Origin: JAHCHL01 sp964546835
GTDB lineage: Bacteria > Armatimonadota > Fimbriimonadia > Fimbriimonadales > ATM1
DNA length: 47,113 nt
Assembly: GCA_964546835.1 (NCBI GenBank)
Contig: CAZJKW010000001.1
Span: forward strand, 1 to 47,113
Direction of reading: 5' to 3'
Both the position numbers and the translations under genes were made by a program. Below the pieces are notes generated by a model that was not told the origin of the DNA, ran no database searches, and saw nothing but the letters and a program-made list of their open reading frames with translations. Below are positions 1-9,000 of this stretch, one piece after another (the stretch's first letter is position 1; the number at the start of each line of letters is the position of its first letter).

Positions 1-54
1 AGCGCTGCAATCGCACTGCAGAGGTCGTGGGTTCGAATCCCATCATCTCCACCA
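1..54 (+). tRNA. tRNA-Ala(CGC), 3' part; 5' end lies outside the window
   Basis: The sequence begins at the end of the D arm. The anticodon stem is 5-9 paired with 17-21, and the loop 10-16 carries anticodon CGC at 12-14. The variable loop is 22-26, and the T arm is 27-43 with loop TTCGAAT. The 3' acceptor strand is 44-50, the discriminator base is A51, and CCA (52-54) is encoded in the genome. Position 70 of the acceptor is T48, so a G3:U70 pair, the alanine identity element, is possible, but the 5' strand cannot be seen. The anticodon reads GCG codons. Confidence 0.93.
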
Positions 55-93
55 GGTCAATTTGGTCCGAATTTAAGTTGAACCAAACTGACC
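55..93 (+). other. Hairpin directly after the tRNA CCA
   Basis: Positions 55-66 pair with 82-93 over 12 bp with one A-C mismatch, leaving a 15-nt loop. No T-run follows, so it is a poor classical terminator. It may act in termination or in 3' processing of the tRNA. The loop segment 73-80 is also complementary to 109-116, which contains the stop codon of the convergent DinB-like gene. Confidence 0.45.
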
Positions 94-112
94 GGTAAGA
101 ACAAGTCCCAAC

Positions 113-589
113 TTAATGCATCTGTTTGTCTCCGTAAAGCGTTTGGATGTAATTGATTTGTCCTTCGTGATAGGCGAAATTCCAAAGCGGATAACCCATC
201 ATTTCCGGCATCGTGAATTCGCGTCCTCCGTCATAAGGTAGCCACTTTGTCTCGCTCAATCGCTCATCCGGCATCGCGCCGAAGTAGTCAAACAGGATTG
301 CCAGCCGGCGATTACATTCGGCTTCGCAATCTTCCACCGTTTTCCATTGCTCTTGCTCGGTTTTGATTTTCGCCATCGTTTCTTCATTCCATTCGGGTTG
401 AGGCTCGTTTGAAATAATCGAAAGGCACCATGACGGGCACATGGCGAGTTCGCGGCAGATATCCAAAGTCGAGCGGCCCTCATCCATTGGAGACCAATCC
501 ACTTTATCGGCCCTTACCGCTTTTGCCGCCTTAAAAGCATCGTTTGCGGCATTGCGAGTGACGTTAATCATGTGCTGTTGAAGATTCAT
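113..589 (-). CDS. DinB-fold (DinB_2-like) protein
   Basis: This 158-residue protein has the length and C-terminal signature of the DinB/YfiT four-helix-bundle superfamily, with a YHEGQINYIQ segment near residues 139-148 in the last helix. Characterised members use three histidines to hold a metal. Here only His6, one mid-helix His and the C-terminal His are visible, and the usual last-helix HxxxH is HxxxQ, so metal binding is doubtful. A strong ribosome binding site, GGAGGA, lies just before the ATG. It is the third gene of a unit with tryptophan dioxygenase and kynureninase, 29 nt after the latter. Its function is unknown; family members include thiol transferases and isomerases. Assignment to the superfamily is moderately secure, but no substrate can be named. 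Confidence 0.75.
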   Translation of the reverse strand: MNLQQHMINVTRNAANDAFKAAKAVRADKVDWSPMDEGRSTLDICRELAMCPSWCLSIISNEPQPEWNEETMAKIKTEQEQWKTVEDCEAECNRRLAILFDYFGAMPDERLSETKWLPYDGGREFTMPEMMGYPLWNFAYHEGQINYIQTLYGDKQMH

Positions 590-618
590 CTCATTCCTCC
601 AAAATAGTAAACATCAGT

Positions 619-1863
619 CTACCATGAATAAGTTCCAAGAATGTTGGCTGCCCTATCCAATTCCTCAAAATCGTTCAAAATGTCTGGGCCCAGTCGGACA
701 AATCCGCTTCTGGCATCGGTCACCAAGCCATGGGCACTTTTGAGTTCGGCAGAACGATTGGCAGCGTCTTTGTGCTGAATTAATGAAAACGCACCAAATT
801 GATTGAGATCCTCTGGACAGAAATGACTGACACCTGTTTTGCTTAGGAACTCATGGAGATTAGTTCGTTGCACCAAATTGTATTCTCGTAAGCGTTCCAC
901 ACGGATGGCTTGAATCAGTTCGAGGCCGGCCAATGCCTGATAAAAGGTCAACACCGGCGGCGTAGACTCAAGCCATGAGTTTCCGCCGGAGCCGTACTTT
1001 GGAGGCACAGGCCTTAGATACTCAAATGGATTCTCTTTTGCAAACCATCCGGTATCTAAGCTTCGTCTGCCTTTTTCAATTTGGATTGGATGAATTGCCA
1101 GCCAACAAGCACCCGGACCGCCGCGTACATATTTGTAAGAGCCGCCAATCATAAAATCGCAATCCAGACTTTCAAAATCAATGGGTATGACCCCAAATGA
1201 ATGATAAGCGTCAATTAGAAACAGAGAATCACACTCTTTTGCTTTTTGCGAAATGGATTCTGTGTTTTGGATTATCTGTCCGGTTGTAAATTGCACGTGC
1301 GACACAACAACCAAATCTGTTTCTTTGCTAATTGCACTTACGATCTCATTTGTCGAGATGATTGGAACCTGCTGTTCATTAAGCGATGATTGAACATAAG
1401 TAATTTTTGCTTTTCCTGCCGATTCGTACGCCTTTAAAATATGGTCAATGCTGTCGAATTCACCAGAGGTTGTTACGATATTAAGTACTTTGTCATAAGG
1501 AAAACTGTTGAGAACGGCGCGCAATCCTTGACCTGCCGAAGATTTTGGAATTACGCAGTCCGAACATTTCAGTTTGATTAAGTCTGCAATTAAAGATTGA
1601 AATCGCGACATGGCGAGAGGCCAGCCAAATTCTTCCCATGAGTCGTCTAAGTTCGCATACCAAAGATTCAATCCTTCCATAACGTCAACCATCGTTCTGT
1701 CAAGCGGGCGACCTAAAGAGTGGTTTGCCAAATAAATCCGATGATCGTTCTTTTGTTCACCAAGCGTGACCCGAAACAAGGGATAAATATGTTGCTTAAT
1801 CAAAGATTCAGTCAAGGATTGATTGTCGATGGCGGCAACTGAATCTTTAATGGACAAGGTCAA
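619..1863 (-). CDS. kynU: Kynureninase-like PLP enzyme (aminotransferase class V fold)
   Basis: Kynureninase cleaves L-kynurenine (or 3-hydroxykynurenine) to anthranilate (or its hydroxy form) and alanine in tryptophan catabolism. Family marks are YLANHSLGRPL near the N-terminus, the PLP-contacting aspartate in IDAYHSFG, and the Schiff-base lysine in GGSYKYVRGGPG. The frame is open upstream into the preceding gene, but the likely start is TTG at 1863. It overlaps the TGA stop of the dioxygenase as TTGA and has GGAG 8 nt upstream. This gives about 414 residues, the usual kynureninase length. Translational coupling to the dioxygenase supports the pathway role. No kynurenine formamidase is seen beside it. 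A related class V desulfurase-like activity is less likely given the neighbour. Confidence 0.87.
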   Translation of the reverse strand: MTLSIKDSVAAIDNQSLTESLIKQHIYPLFRVTLGEQKNDHRIYLANHSLGRPLDRTMVDVMEGLNLWYANLDDSWEEFGWPLAMSRFQSLIADLIKLKCSDCVIPKSSAGQGLRAVLNSFPYDKVLNIVTTSGEFDSIDHILKAYESAGKAKITYVQSSLNEQQVPIISTNEIVSAISKETDLVVVSHVQFTTGQIIQNTESISQKAKECDSLFLIDAYHSFGVIPIDFESLDCDFMIGGSYKYVRGGPGACWLAIHPIQIEKGRRSLDTGWFAKENPFEYLRPVPPKYGSGGNSWLESTPPVLTFYQALAGLELIQAIRVERLREYNLVQRTNLHEFLSKTGVSHFCPEDLNQFGAFSLIQHKDAANRSAELKSAHGLVTDARSGFVRLGPDILNDFEELDRAANILGTYSW

Positions 1864-2702
1864 GTTCCAATCTCCGTTCGGACATCCCAAAGTTCTGGAA
1901 ACAGTCTGATTTCGAGCCCGCGTCTTAAGAAAGGAACGCCGGAACTTCCGCCTGTTCCAGTTTTGAATCCAATGATTCTTTCGACGGTTCGCATGTGCCG
2001 AAATCTCCAAAGCGAAAAGTGCTGCTCGACATCAACCAGTTTTTCGCACATTTCATAAGCATCCCAATATTCAGATGGATTTTCGTAGATTCGCTTAAAA
2101 ACAGAAACAACTTCGGGATCTTCTTCATAAGGTTTTGACCAATCTCTTTCAACGCTGGTTTTTGGAACGGCATATCCTTTTCGAAATAAATGCCGTAAAA
2201 ACTCATCATATAAACTGGGTTCGTTTAATAAATGGATTAACTCAGAATATACTTTTTCATTGTGTTTAAAGACCGAGATAATTTTTTCATTTTTGTTTCC
2301 AAGCAAGAATTCAATTTTTCTGTTATTAAATGATTGTAGGCCGCTTGCATTTCCAAGAACGTGTCTGAATTGTGCGTACTCTGTCGGTGTTAACGTTTCC
2401 AAAACCGCCCATTGCTCAAAGAGCATTCTTTGGATCTGTTTAACTCGAGCCAGTATTTTGAAACAGGGAGATAATGAATCGGACTTTACAAATGTTACAG
2501 CGGCTTGTAACTCATGGACGGCGAGCTGCATCCAAAGTTCAGACGTTTGGTGCTGAATGATAAAAAGCATTTCGTCGTGGTGCACCGGGTTTGACAAAGG
2601 CGTTTGTGCAGAGAGTACTTCTTCTAATTTCAGATAACCAGAATAGTCCAGTTTCTCACGAAAGTCGGTTTCGATTCCTGACTCAAATTCTCTTTCTGAC
2701 AT
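1860..2702 (-). CDS. kynA: Tryptophan 2,3-dioxygenase
   Basis: This haem enzyme opens the indole ring of L-tryptophan with O2 to give N-formylkynurenine, the first step of the kynurenine route. The 280-residue protein shows the family opening YSGYLKLEEVLSAQ and the DEMLFIIQHQTSELW segment that shapes the substrate pocket. It also has the C-terminal WRFRHMRTVERIIG segment with the axial haem histidine, followed by the KTGTGGSSGVPFL loop. All hallmark segments are intact. It is the first gene of the kynA-kynU-DinB unit. Its start lies 50 bp from the divergent esterase gene, and no good Shine-Dalgarno sequence precedes the ATG. Confidence 0.96.
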   Translation of the reverse strand: MSEREFESGIETDFREKLDYSGYLKLEEVLSAQTPLSNPVHHDEMLFIIQHQTSELWMQLAVHELQAAVTFVKSDSLSPCFKILARVKQIQRMLFEQWAVLETLTPTEYAQFRHVLGNASGLQSFNNRKIEFLLGNKNEKIISVFKHNEKVYSELIHLLNEPSLYDEFLRHLFRKGYAVPKTSVERDWSKPYEEDPEVVSVFKRIYENPSEYWDAYEMCEKLVDVEQHFSLWRFRHMRTVERIIGFKTGTGGSSGVPFLRRGLEIRLFPELWDVRTEIGT

Positions 2703-2735
2703 AAGTTAGGTGAACGATACCACGATAAATTCGTA

Positions 2736-2744
2736 TGGGATAAT
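2736..2744 (+). promoter_or_regulatory. Extended -10 promoter for the esterase gene
   Basis: TG-G-GATAAT is an extended -10 element. A start of transcription about 7 nt downstream falls at 2751, two bases before the ATG at 2753, so the mRNA may be leaderless. No convincing -35 is seen, which is common for extended -10 promoters. Confidence 0.5.
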
Positions 2745-2752
2745 GATTAACA

Positions 2753-3505
2753 ATGATAAGTACGTTTTTGCTTGCTGCAGGAGTGCTAAGTACCTTTGAA
2801 CCAACCGAATTGAGTTTGGAAATTGAGGATACAAAACGAACGGCAATAGTGTATGAAGCAACCTTAAGGAATAAGTCCGGCCCTGTCATTTTTGTGTTTC
2901 ACGGGTTTACCGGAAGTGCCAAGCAAGCAGCGTTCAGTTACAAAATGCACGAAGAATGGCCGGAAGCGACGGTCGTTTACCCGCAAGGCCTCAATGTGGA
3001 GTTGTTGGGACGCAAGGCACCAGGATGGCAGATCGCCGAAGGAATGTACGAAAATCGTGATTTGAAGTTCTTTGATTCATTATTAAAAAAACTGTCAAGT
3101 GATTTTAAAGTTGACAAGAGTAACGTATTCACGTGCGGCATGTCCAACGGTGCAATTTTTTCGTATTTGTTAATATCTGAACGAGGAAAACAGCTAAAAG
3201 GAGCCGCACCTGTTGGCGGATTTGCGCCTCTTTCCTTCAAAGGAGCGCCTGCAGTTCCCATTCTGATTATTCACGGTAAAACGGACCCGCTGATTGGAAT
3301 CAATCTGGCAGAAAATAGTCGCGATAGGGCTATCGAAAACAATAAGACGTCTAAGCAAACATCGGAATGGCAGCCGGGTTATTTGAAATATGAAATCCAA
3401 AAAAATGGCAAAGATGTGATTTGGTATGCACATGAAGGTGGGCACGTTTGGCCACAAGGTGCGACAAAATCAATTGTGAAGTTCTTTAAGTCATTAACAA
3501 ATTAG
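2753..3505 (+). CDS. Exported alpha/beta hydrolase, LpqC / PHB-depolymerase-like esterase
   Basis: The 250-residue protein has a short hydrophobic N-terminus consistent with a signal peptide. The fold marks are the oxyanion loop FHGFTGSA, nucleophile serine in GMSNG, acidic residue in HGKTDP and histidine in GGHVWPQG. The WPQG ending is typical of the LpqC/feruloyl-esterase/PHB depolymerase group (COG3509). It likely cleaves an ester outside the cytoplasm; the substrate is unknown. It diverges from kynA, which raises the question of whether it could replace the missing kynurenine formamidase, but the apparent signal peptide argues against that. Its TAG stop overlaps the stop of the convergent regulator gene by 4 nt. 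Confidence 0.83.
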   Translation: MISTFLLAAGVLSTFEPTELSLEIEDTKRTAIVYEATLRNKSGPVIFVFHGFTGSAKQAAFSYKMHEEWPEATVVYPQGLNVELLGRKAPGWQIAEGMYENRDLKFFDSLLKKLSSDFKVDKSNVFTCGMSNGAIFSYLLISERGKQLKGAAPVGGFAPLSFKGAPAVPILIIHGKTDPLIGINLAENSRDRAIENNKTSKQTSEWQPGYLKYEIQKNGKDVIWYAHEGGHVWPQGATKSIVKFFKSLTN

Positions 3506-4026
3506 CGGTTTGGAATTATGAAAGCAAAAGAAAGACATTGAATCAACTTTCCATTTGGGTCTTTGTTCTTATCAGCAAACTCAGATGCGGTTTCAATCAT
3601 TTTGTAAAATGCTTTTAAGTTCTTGTTGCTGAGCCTCACTTGTCTATTGATTATAAGTACATTCGCATCTACTATTGATATTTTCTTGAATAGGTTCGAA
3701 GTGTGTTTCAGGTTGTTAAGGATTGATTTATGATTGATTTGTTGCAAAGTTTTTGTGTTGCCTTTTGGCAAGACAAACTGGAAGGCAACCGGTGCGAACC
3801 ATGTTTCGGGCTTATGCTTTGACGGGCGTTTGCCGACGCTTTTCACCAGTTTGGCCCTTTGCAAAAGGTCGAGGTGATACATTGTTGTGGCTGGGGAGCG
3901 GCCGATAAACTTCGAAATTTGCGAAACGTTTGCTGACTTCAGGTCAATAAGTACTCGAAGTAATTCAAGCCGAATCGGCGACTCCAAGCAGCGGAGTTGA
4001 CTAATGCTGAGAGTTACTTTTGGCAT
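3502..4026 (-). CDS. Winged-helix transcriptional regulator (ArsR-like)
   Basis: The N-terminal 80 residues form a winged helix. RLELLRVLIDL and the recognition-helix region SANVSQISKFIGRSPATTMYHLDLLQRAKLV resemble ArsR/HTH_20 proteins that sense a ligand or act with a partner. The remaining 90 residues are lysine- and asparagine-rich and not recognised. No metal-binding cysteine cluster is visible. The gene diverges from a serine hydrolase gene, and both start codons lie inside a perfect inverted repeat (4021-4060). This strongly suggests that the regulator binds there and controls itself and its neighbour. The 3' end overlaps the esterase stop by 4 nt. Confidence 0.8.
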   Translation of the reverse strand: MPKVTLSISQLRCLESPIRLELLRVLIDLKSANVSQISKFIGRSPATTMYHLDLLQRAKLVKSVGKRPSKHKPETWFAPVAFQFVLPKGNTKTLQQINHKSILNNLKHTSNLFKKISIVDANVLIINRQVRLSNKNLKAFYKMIETASEFADKNKDPNGKLIQCLSFAFIIPNR

Positions 4027-4060
4027 AATTTGAAAACCGGGAACTTTTCAAATTATGCCA
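4021..4060. promoter_or_regulatory. Perfect 16-8-16 inverted repeat spanning two divergent start codons
   Basis: TGGCATAATTTGAAAA at 4021-4036 is exactly the reverse complement of 4045-4060, with an 8-nt spacer at 4037-4044. The regulator ATG (4026-4024 on the minus strand) and the hydrolase ATG (4055-4057) sit at mirror-image positions in the arms. Each arm also holds CATAAT, a possible -10 element. The simplest reading is an operator for the divergent winged-helix regulator. Confidence 0.8.
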
Positions 4061-5527
4061 TACGTTGTACTGAGCATGCTGAGTTTGTTTAGGACTTTGA
4101 GCGTGATTTCGCTTCTATCAACATTTGCTTGCACAACGATGCAGTCTCCAAGTGCGCTCCTGACTGATTTGATTTCTGCTCTTAATAGCAAGAACAAGGC
4201 AGAAATTACCAAATATGTGGAGTCACGGGCAACGAATTCATTACCAATCGAACAGCGAGTCGAACGACTCATAAATTTTATGAATCAAGGAGCTCCTTTT
4301 AGATTAAGCGGCGACATTTCTGATAATGGCAAAACTCTAACTGCAATTATTGTGGACAAAAATGAAACAAGATTGAAAGTAAAGCTAAATTATGAAGGTG
4401 TCAATAATTCCAAAATGGTTTCCTTAATGGTTGAACCAGAAGAAAGCAACCAACTTGACCCAAAAGCGATTTCGTGGAGCAATTTGAATGAATTGGCGAA
4501 GGCGTTGTGCACAGAAACAAAGAAGCCGGCGGTCGCTATCGGAATTCTCAAAAACAGCAAGAAAGAATTTGGAATCTATGGAGTTAGAAAACTGGGTCAG
4601 TCAGAACAAGCAAGAATAGAAGACGTATGGAGCATTGGATCAATTGGAAAACCGATTTGCTCAACATTAATTGGAATTCTGATTGATGAAGGGAAACTCA
4701 GTTTTCATAAAACATTAAAGGAGGTTTTTCCTCAGTATGAGATGAATCCGATGTTCGAAGAAATTACGATTGAACAGATTCTCCAACATCGAAGCGGTTT
4801 GCCCCAAGATGAGAGTTTTACTGCATTAAGGGTTAATCAAATAGTTGGCACGCTGACTGACGCGAAGAAGATTAGAGAAAAATATGTGAAAGATATTCTT
4901 GGGCGAAGTCCAATTGGAAAGCCGGGCGAAAAATTTGCTTATTCAAATGCGGGTTACGCAATTCTCGGACATATTGCCGAATTAGTTGGGGGTTCGAACT
5001 ACGAAGATTTAGTGCAAAAAAAGATTTTTGATAAATTGGGTATCAAAAACGCTTTTATGAGTTCGACTAATTTGCCGTCAGAAAGACCCAGCGGCCATGT
5101 ACCTGGGCCTAACGGACTTCGGCCATATGATATGAAAGGGCCTTTAGAAAAAATGATGGCTCCTGCCGGAGGAGGTTTATTTATGTCCGTAAGTGATTTA
5201 TTGATTTTTGGAAATGAACATTTAAATCTTATGAATGGGAATAAGGGCATTTTAAAAGCGGAAACTGCGAAGCGAATTCATCTTGGAATCCAGGAAGAAG
5301 GCGGTGAAATGAAGTACGCATGCGGTTGGGGAATTGTCAAAATTCCGGGAATACAAGAATTCCACGGACACAACGGCTCCAATGGAACAATGCAGTCGGA
5401 ATTGGCGATTTTTCCGGCTGCAAACTTGGTGGTTGTGTGTTTTACCAATGCAGGTGGTGAGGAGCCAATGCCCGTTGGATTGAAAGCAGTTATTGCAGTA
5501 GCAAGTCGTTTCGCTCCGGGAGATTAG
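4055..5527 (+). CDS. Exported serine hydrolase, class C beta-lactamase / penicillin-binding fold
   Basis: The C-terminal 350 residues carry the three motifs of the beta-lactamase-related serine hydrolase family (Pfam Beta-lactamase): SxxK at Ser196-Lys199, Tyr-Ser-Asn at 296-298 and HGHNG at 437-441 in place of KTG. The N-terminus has a hydrophobic export segment ending near FACTT, possibly a weak lipobox. About 100 residues then resemble a small secreted DUF3887-like domain (low certainty). It may be an esterase, a peptidase or an enzyme acting on D-amino acids; resistance to beta-lactams cannot be inferred. An internal ATG at 4076 would give a more typical signal peptide and is an alternative start. 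It is probably controlled by the divergent regulator. The stop abuts the convergent glyoxalase-fold gene. Confidence 0.85.
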   Translation: MPYVVLSMLSLFRTLSVISLLSTFACTTMQSPSALLTDLISALNSKNKAEITKYVESRATNSLPIEQRVERLINFMNQGAPFRLSGDISDNGKTLTAIIVDKNETRLKVKLNYEGVNNSKMVSLMVEPEESNQLDPKAISWSNLNELAKALCTETKKPAVAIGILKNSKKEFGIYGVRKLGQSEQARIEDVWSIGSIGKPICSTLIGILIDEGKLSFHKTLKEVFPQYEMNPMFEEITIEQILQHRSGLPQDESFTALRVNQIVGTLTDAKKIREKYVKDILGRSPIGKPGEKFAYSNAGYAILGHIAELVGGSNYEDLVQKKIFDKLGIKNAFMSSTNLPSERPSGHVPGPNGLRPYDMKGPLEKMMAPAGGGLFMSVSDLLIFGNEHLNLMNGNKGILKAETAKRIHLGIQEEGGEMKYACGWGIVKIPGIQEFHGHNGSNGTMQSELAIFPAANLVVVCFTNAGGEEPMPVGLKAVIAVASRFAPGD

Positions 5528-5989
5528 TTAATCCGCTTCTGAAATCAAATCCTGTAGATTGAGTGGGCGGGTGAACATGGCAACCCCTAACGAGTCCATG
5601 GGCCATTCGTCCATTGGGCGGTCCCAATAAATTTCGATACCGTTTTGATCTGGGTCCCGAAAATAGATGGCTTCGCTAACCCCGTGGTCTGCTGCTCCAT
5701 CCAGGGTGACCCCGTGTTCAACTATTCGCTTAACTGCGATTGCCAGCTCCTTTCGCGTGGAAAAAAGAACTGCAAAGTGAAAGAGACCCGTGTTGTTCGG
5801 CGCCGGTGCAGTTCCGCCTTTGCTTTGCCAAACGTTCAGGCCCAGATGGTGATGGTAATTGTCGAATGCCAAAAAGGCCGCCGAAGAGCCCATCCTTTGC
5901 CTTAACTTCATTCCCAGTACGTTTTGGTAAAACTCGATGGAACGCTCTAAGTTAGAAACCTTCAAATGGACGTGACCAATTTGCGGCAT
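5528..5989 (-). CDS. Glyoxalase/extradiol dioxygenase-fold (VOC) protein, CatE-like
   Basis: The 153-residue protein has two beta-alpha-beta-beta-beta modules of the vicinal oxygen chelate fold: GHVHLKVSNLERSIEFYQNVLGM, then LFHFAVLFSTRKELAIAVKRI, ending in YFRDPDQNGIEIYWDRP. Candidate metal ligands are the His in GHVHL, the His in LFHFAV and the Glu in GIEIYWD. The DPDQNGIEIYWDRP ending is typical of the catechol-2,3-dioxygenase-like COG2514 group. It stands alone, so its substrate is unknown. The stop codon directly abuts that of the serine hydrolase on the other strand. Confidence 0.85.
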   Translation of the reverse strand: MPQIGHVHLKVSNLERSIEFYQNVLGMKLRQRMGSSAAFLAFDNYHHHLGLNVWQSKGGTAPAPNNTGLFHFAVLFSTRKELAIAVKRIVEHGVTLDGAADHGVSEAIYFRDPDQNGIEIYWDRPMDEWPMDSLGVAMFTRPLNLQDLISEAD

Positions 5990-6074
5990 GGAATTGGTTT
6001 ACCCTGTTTCAAACTTTTGAGTCCATTCGTGCCGTCTTACGGGCAACTTGAAGGGCTTTTCAAGAGGGTTGAAC

Positions 6075-9000
6075 ATGCGTTTTTTTGTATTGCTTGTCTC
6101 TGTATTTTGGGTGTCGCTCTGCTTTTCACAGAAATTTGTCACTGTTGGAATTGCTGGGTTAAGTAATCCGGCTGAATACTTGTCCAGAAATTTAAGCTCG
6201 AATTCGAAAATCATGTTTCGAGACAAAGTTTCTCAAGCGTTTGTGGTCCAGTTAAGTGAAAATACAAACGCAAGCGACCTTGTAATAAAACTCCAAAAAC
6301 TTCCCTTCGTCGTTTTTGCCAGAAAATCTAATCCAAATGTTAATGCCGAAACAACGAATGTCTACGATTTAGATGAACTAAAGGAGTTAATTTCCGAACT
6401 GAAGGGAAGAAATAAAGACCGAGAAATGATGTTTAAGGCACTCGGCAAACCTCCCATTCAAAAAACCGACAAAATCAAAACAGGTTATTTAGAAGCGTGG
6501 CTGTTTTGGTTTGAAGAACGTGCTTTTCCTTTCAAAACAATTGATACGATGGCGATTGAAAAAGCAGCTGATCATCGGGACCAAATGGAGCCCGCACTTT
6601 TTGGGAAAGGAGATGGTTTAGGTGCAACTATTTGGCAATACGTCGGCCCCAAGAATTTGGATATCCCTTACAGCACCTATTACGGAATTCGACCTATTAA
6701 TGGTCGAGTTGGTGCAATTGCTGTTGACAAAAACAACAACTCAATTATTTATATGGGTGGAGCCAACGGTGGCATTTGGAAATCAACGGACGGCGGCGTG
6801 AACTGGATTCCATTAACGGATTACTGGACATATCTTACGGTGAGTAGTATTGCAATTGACCCATCAAATTCTCAAGTTATTTATGTTGGAACGGGAGATT
6901 ATCACGGTTCAAAGCCATACCAAATGGGAATTATGAAATCTACTAACGGCGGAACGAGTTGGACTCAATTGGGTAATTCCAGTTTTGGAACAAGAGCCGT
7001 AAGCAAAATTCTGATTGACCCGGAAAATCCACAAATCATCACCGTAACAACCGGGCGCGGTTCAGGCGGAAACGGGTTTGTTTGGCGCTCTACTAATGGT
7101 GGAACTTCGTGGACGAATGTCTTAAACACGTCTGCCGGATGGTGCACCGGAAGCATCGGAGCAATTGACGGAAGCAATCAGCGCGCCTATTATGTGAGCG
7201 GTAGCGGAACCGGAGGAAATGTGTGGAAGTCGCTGGATCGCGGAGCAACCTGGACAAAGTTAACAACTCCTGCAAGTACAGGAAGTCACACCGTCATTTC
7301 CGTTGCAGCATCGCCCAATTTTCCCGGAACCGTTTACATTGTTGTTAATGCTGACAGAAAGATTTTTAAGAGCACGGATTATGGTGTCAATTGGACTGAC
7401 ATCACAACTGGATTCCCAAATGGAACCAATAATTATTTTTGGAGCCAATCCACATACAATTTCTTTTTAGACATTTCATCTGCACCCGGTCCGGTGGATA
7501 CGATTTATGTTGGAATGATTGATGCAGTCATGTCAAAAGATGGCGGGTCAACTTGGCAGAGCATTGGCGGACCAACTTATGTGGGTGCATCCAAGTTACA
7601 CAACGATCAACATGTTTTGACAGTTGACCCTACAAACCCAAATGTGGTTTTCGTCGGTAACGACGGAGGTATTTACAGACATACTTTTGACCCTGCAGCA
7701 GGAACGGGAATCTGGGATTATCTGAGCGCAAACATCGGTCTGACCATGTTTTACAAAATGGATGTGCATCCGACTAATCCAAATTATCTGATTGGAGGAA
7801 CTCAAGATAACGCAACTCCCGTTGCAATTGGTGATCTCAACAATTGGGAAAATTGCGGTGGAGGAGACGGCGGCTTCGGTGCAATCAATCCGAATAATCC
7901 AAACATTCAATATTCCGAAGCCCAATACCTTGCTTTGTATAGAACAGCAAACAATTGGACATCTTCTTCAAGTGTTGCGCCAAGTTACGGTACCGATTCA
8001 GTTGCATTTATTGCACCGTTTGTTCTCGACCCTAACAACCCGAATCTACTTTATGCAGGGACGACTTATCTGTATCGAAGAAATGATTCCACAAGCACGT
8101 GGGAAAACCGATTGGGAGGAATAAAACTCTCAAACACTGGAACGATAAGATTCATTGCAATTGCTCCAAGTGATTCAAACTACATTTACACCGTAGCAAG
8201 CGATGGCCAAGTGTGGATGACAACAAATGCGGGAGCAACTTGGTCTCAAATCAATACAGGCACAACTTCGTTGCCGGCACGAACGTTTAATTACATCACG
8301 ATTAATCGTGCAAACAAAACTGACATCATTGTTTCCTGTTCCGGCACAGGCACGGGTCATATTTGGCGATGCGCCAATACTCAAGCGGCGACAAGAACTT
8401 GGACAAACATCTCCGGGTCTGGAGCAACCGGACTTCCTGACATTCCCGCAAATGCTGTTTTTCGTGATTCTTTTGACTTCGAAAATACCTATTTCGTTGG
8501 AACGGATTTGGGCGCATTCATGACAGAAAATGGTGGACAAACTTGGAAAAACATGACTCAACCATTAGGGCTGCCTAATGTTCAAGTAAACGACTTTCGG
8601 ATTCAAAATCGAAACACGCTATATACTGCAACTTACGGCAGAGGCATGTGGAAACTAAACTTACCGCCGATTATTTTGCCCACAACTGCGGTATTCAATA
8701 ACGGCACCGTTTCCGGTGGAACATCGCAAACAGCCGAGAGCGATGACCAACGATTTTCGTCCACAATCAGTCAGCCGGTAAAGCAAGTTATCGCAAGTTT
8801 CACAGGTGTCTCGACGGTTGCCACGCCGACCGAATTACATTTCTTTTTGGAGTCTAATTGCTCAAGATTTGGAACGACTCAAGTATTGGAACTATTCAAT
8901 TACACAACAAACAGTTGGCAAACCGTACGTACTTCAACAACTTCTACTTCAGACAGAAGATTCATTGTCAAAATAACCAGCAACGCGGGCAATTTCGTTC

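Noticed and set aside
2753..3505. Alpha/beta hydrolase as kynurenine formamidase
   Set aside because: The sequence is of the LpqC/PHB-depolymerase type with an apparent signal peptide and is transcribed away from kynAU; not enough to assign that function.
4072..4085. Second palindrome-like sequence around AGCATGCT after the 40-bp dyad
   Set aside because: Imperfect, short, and within the signal-peptide codons of the hydrolase; probably chance.
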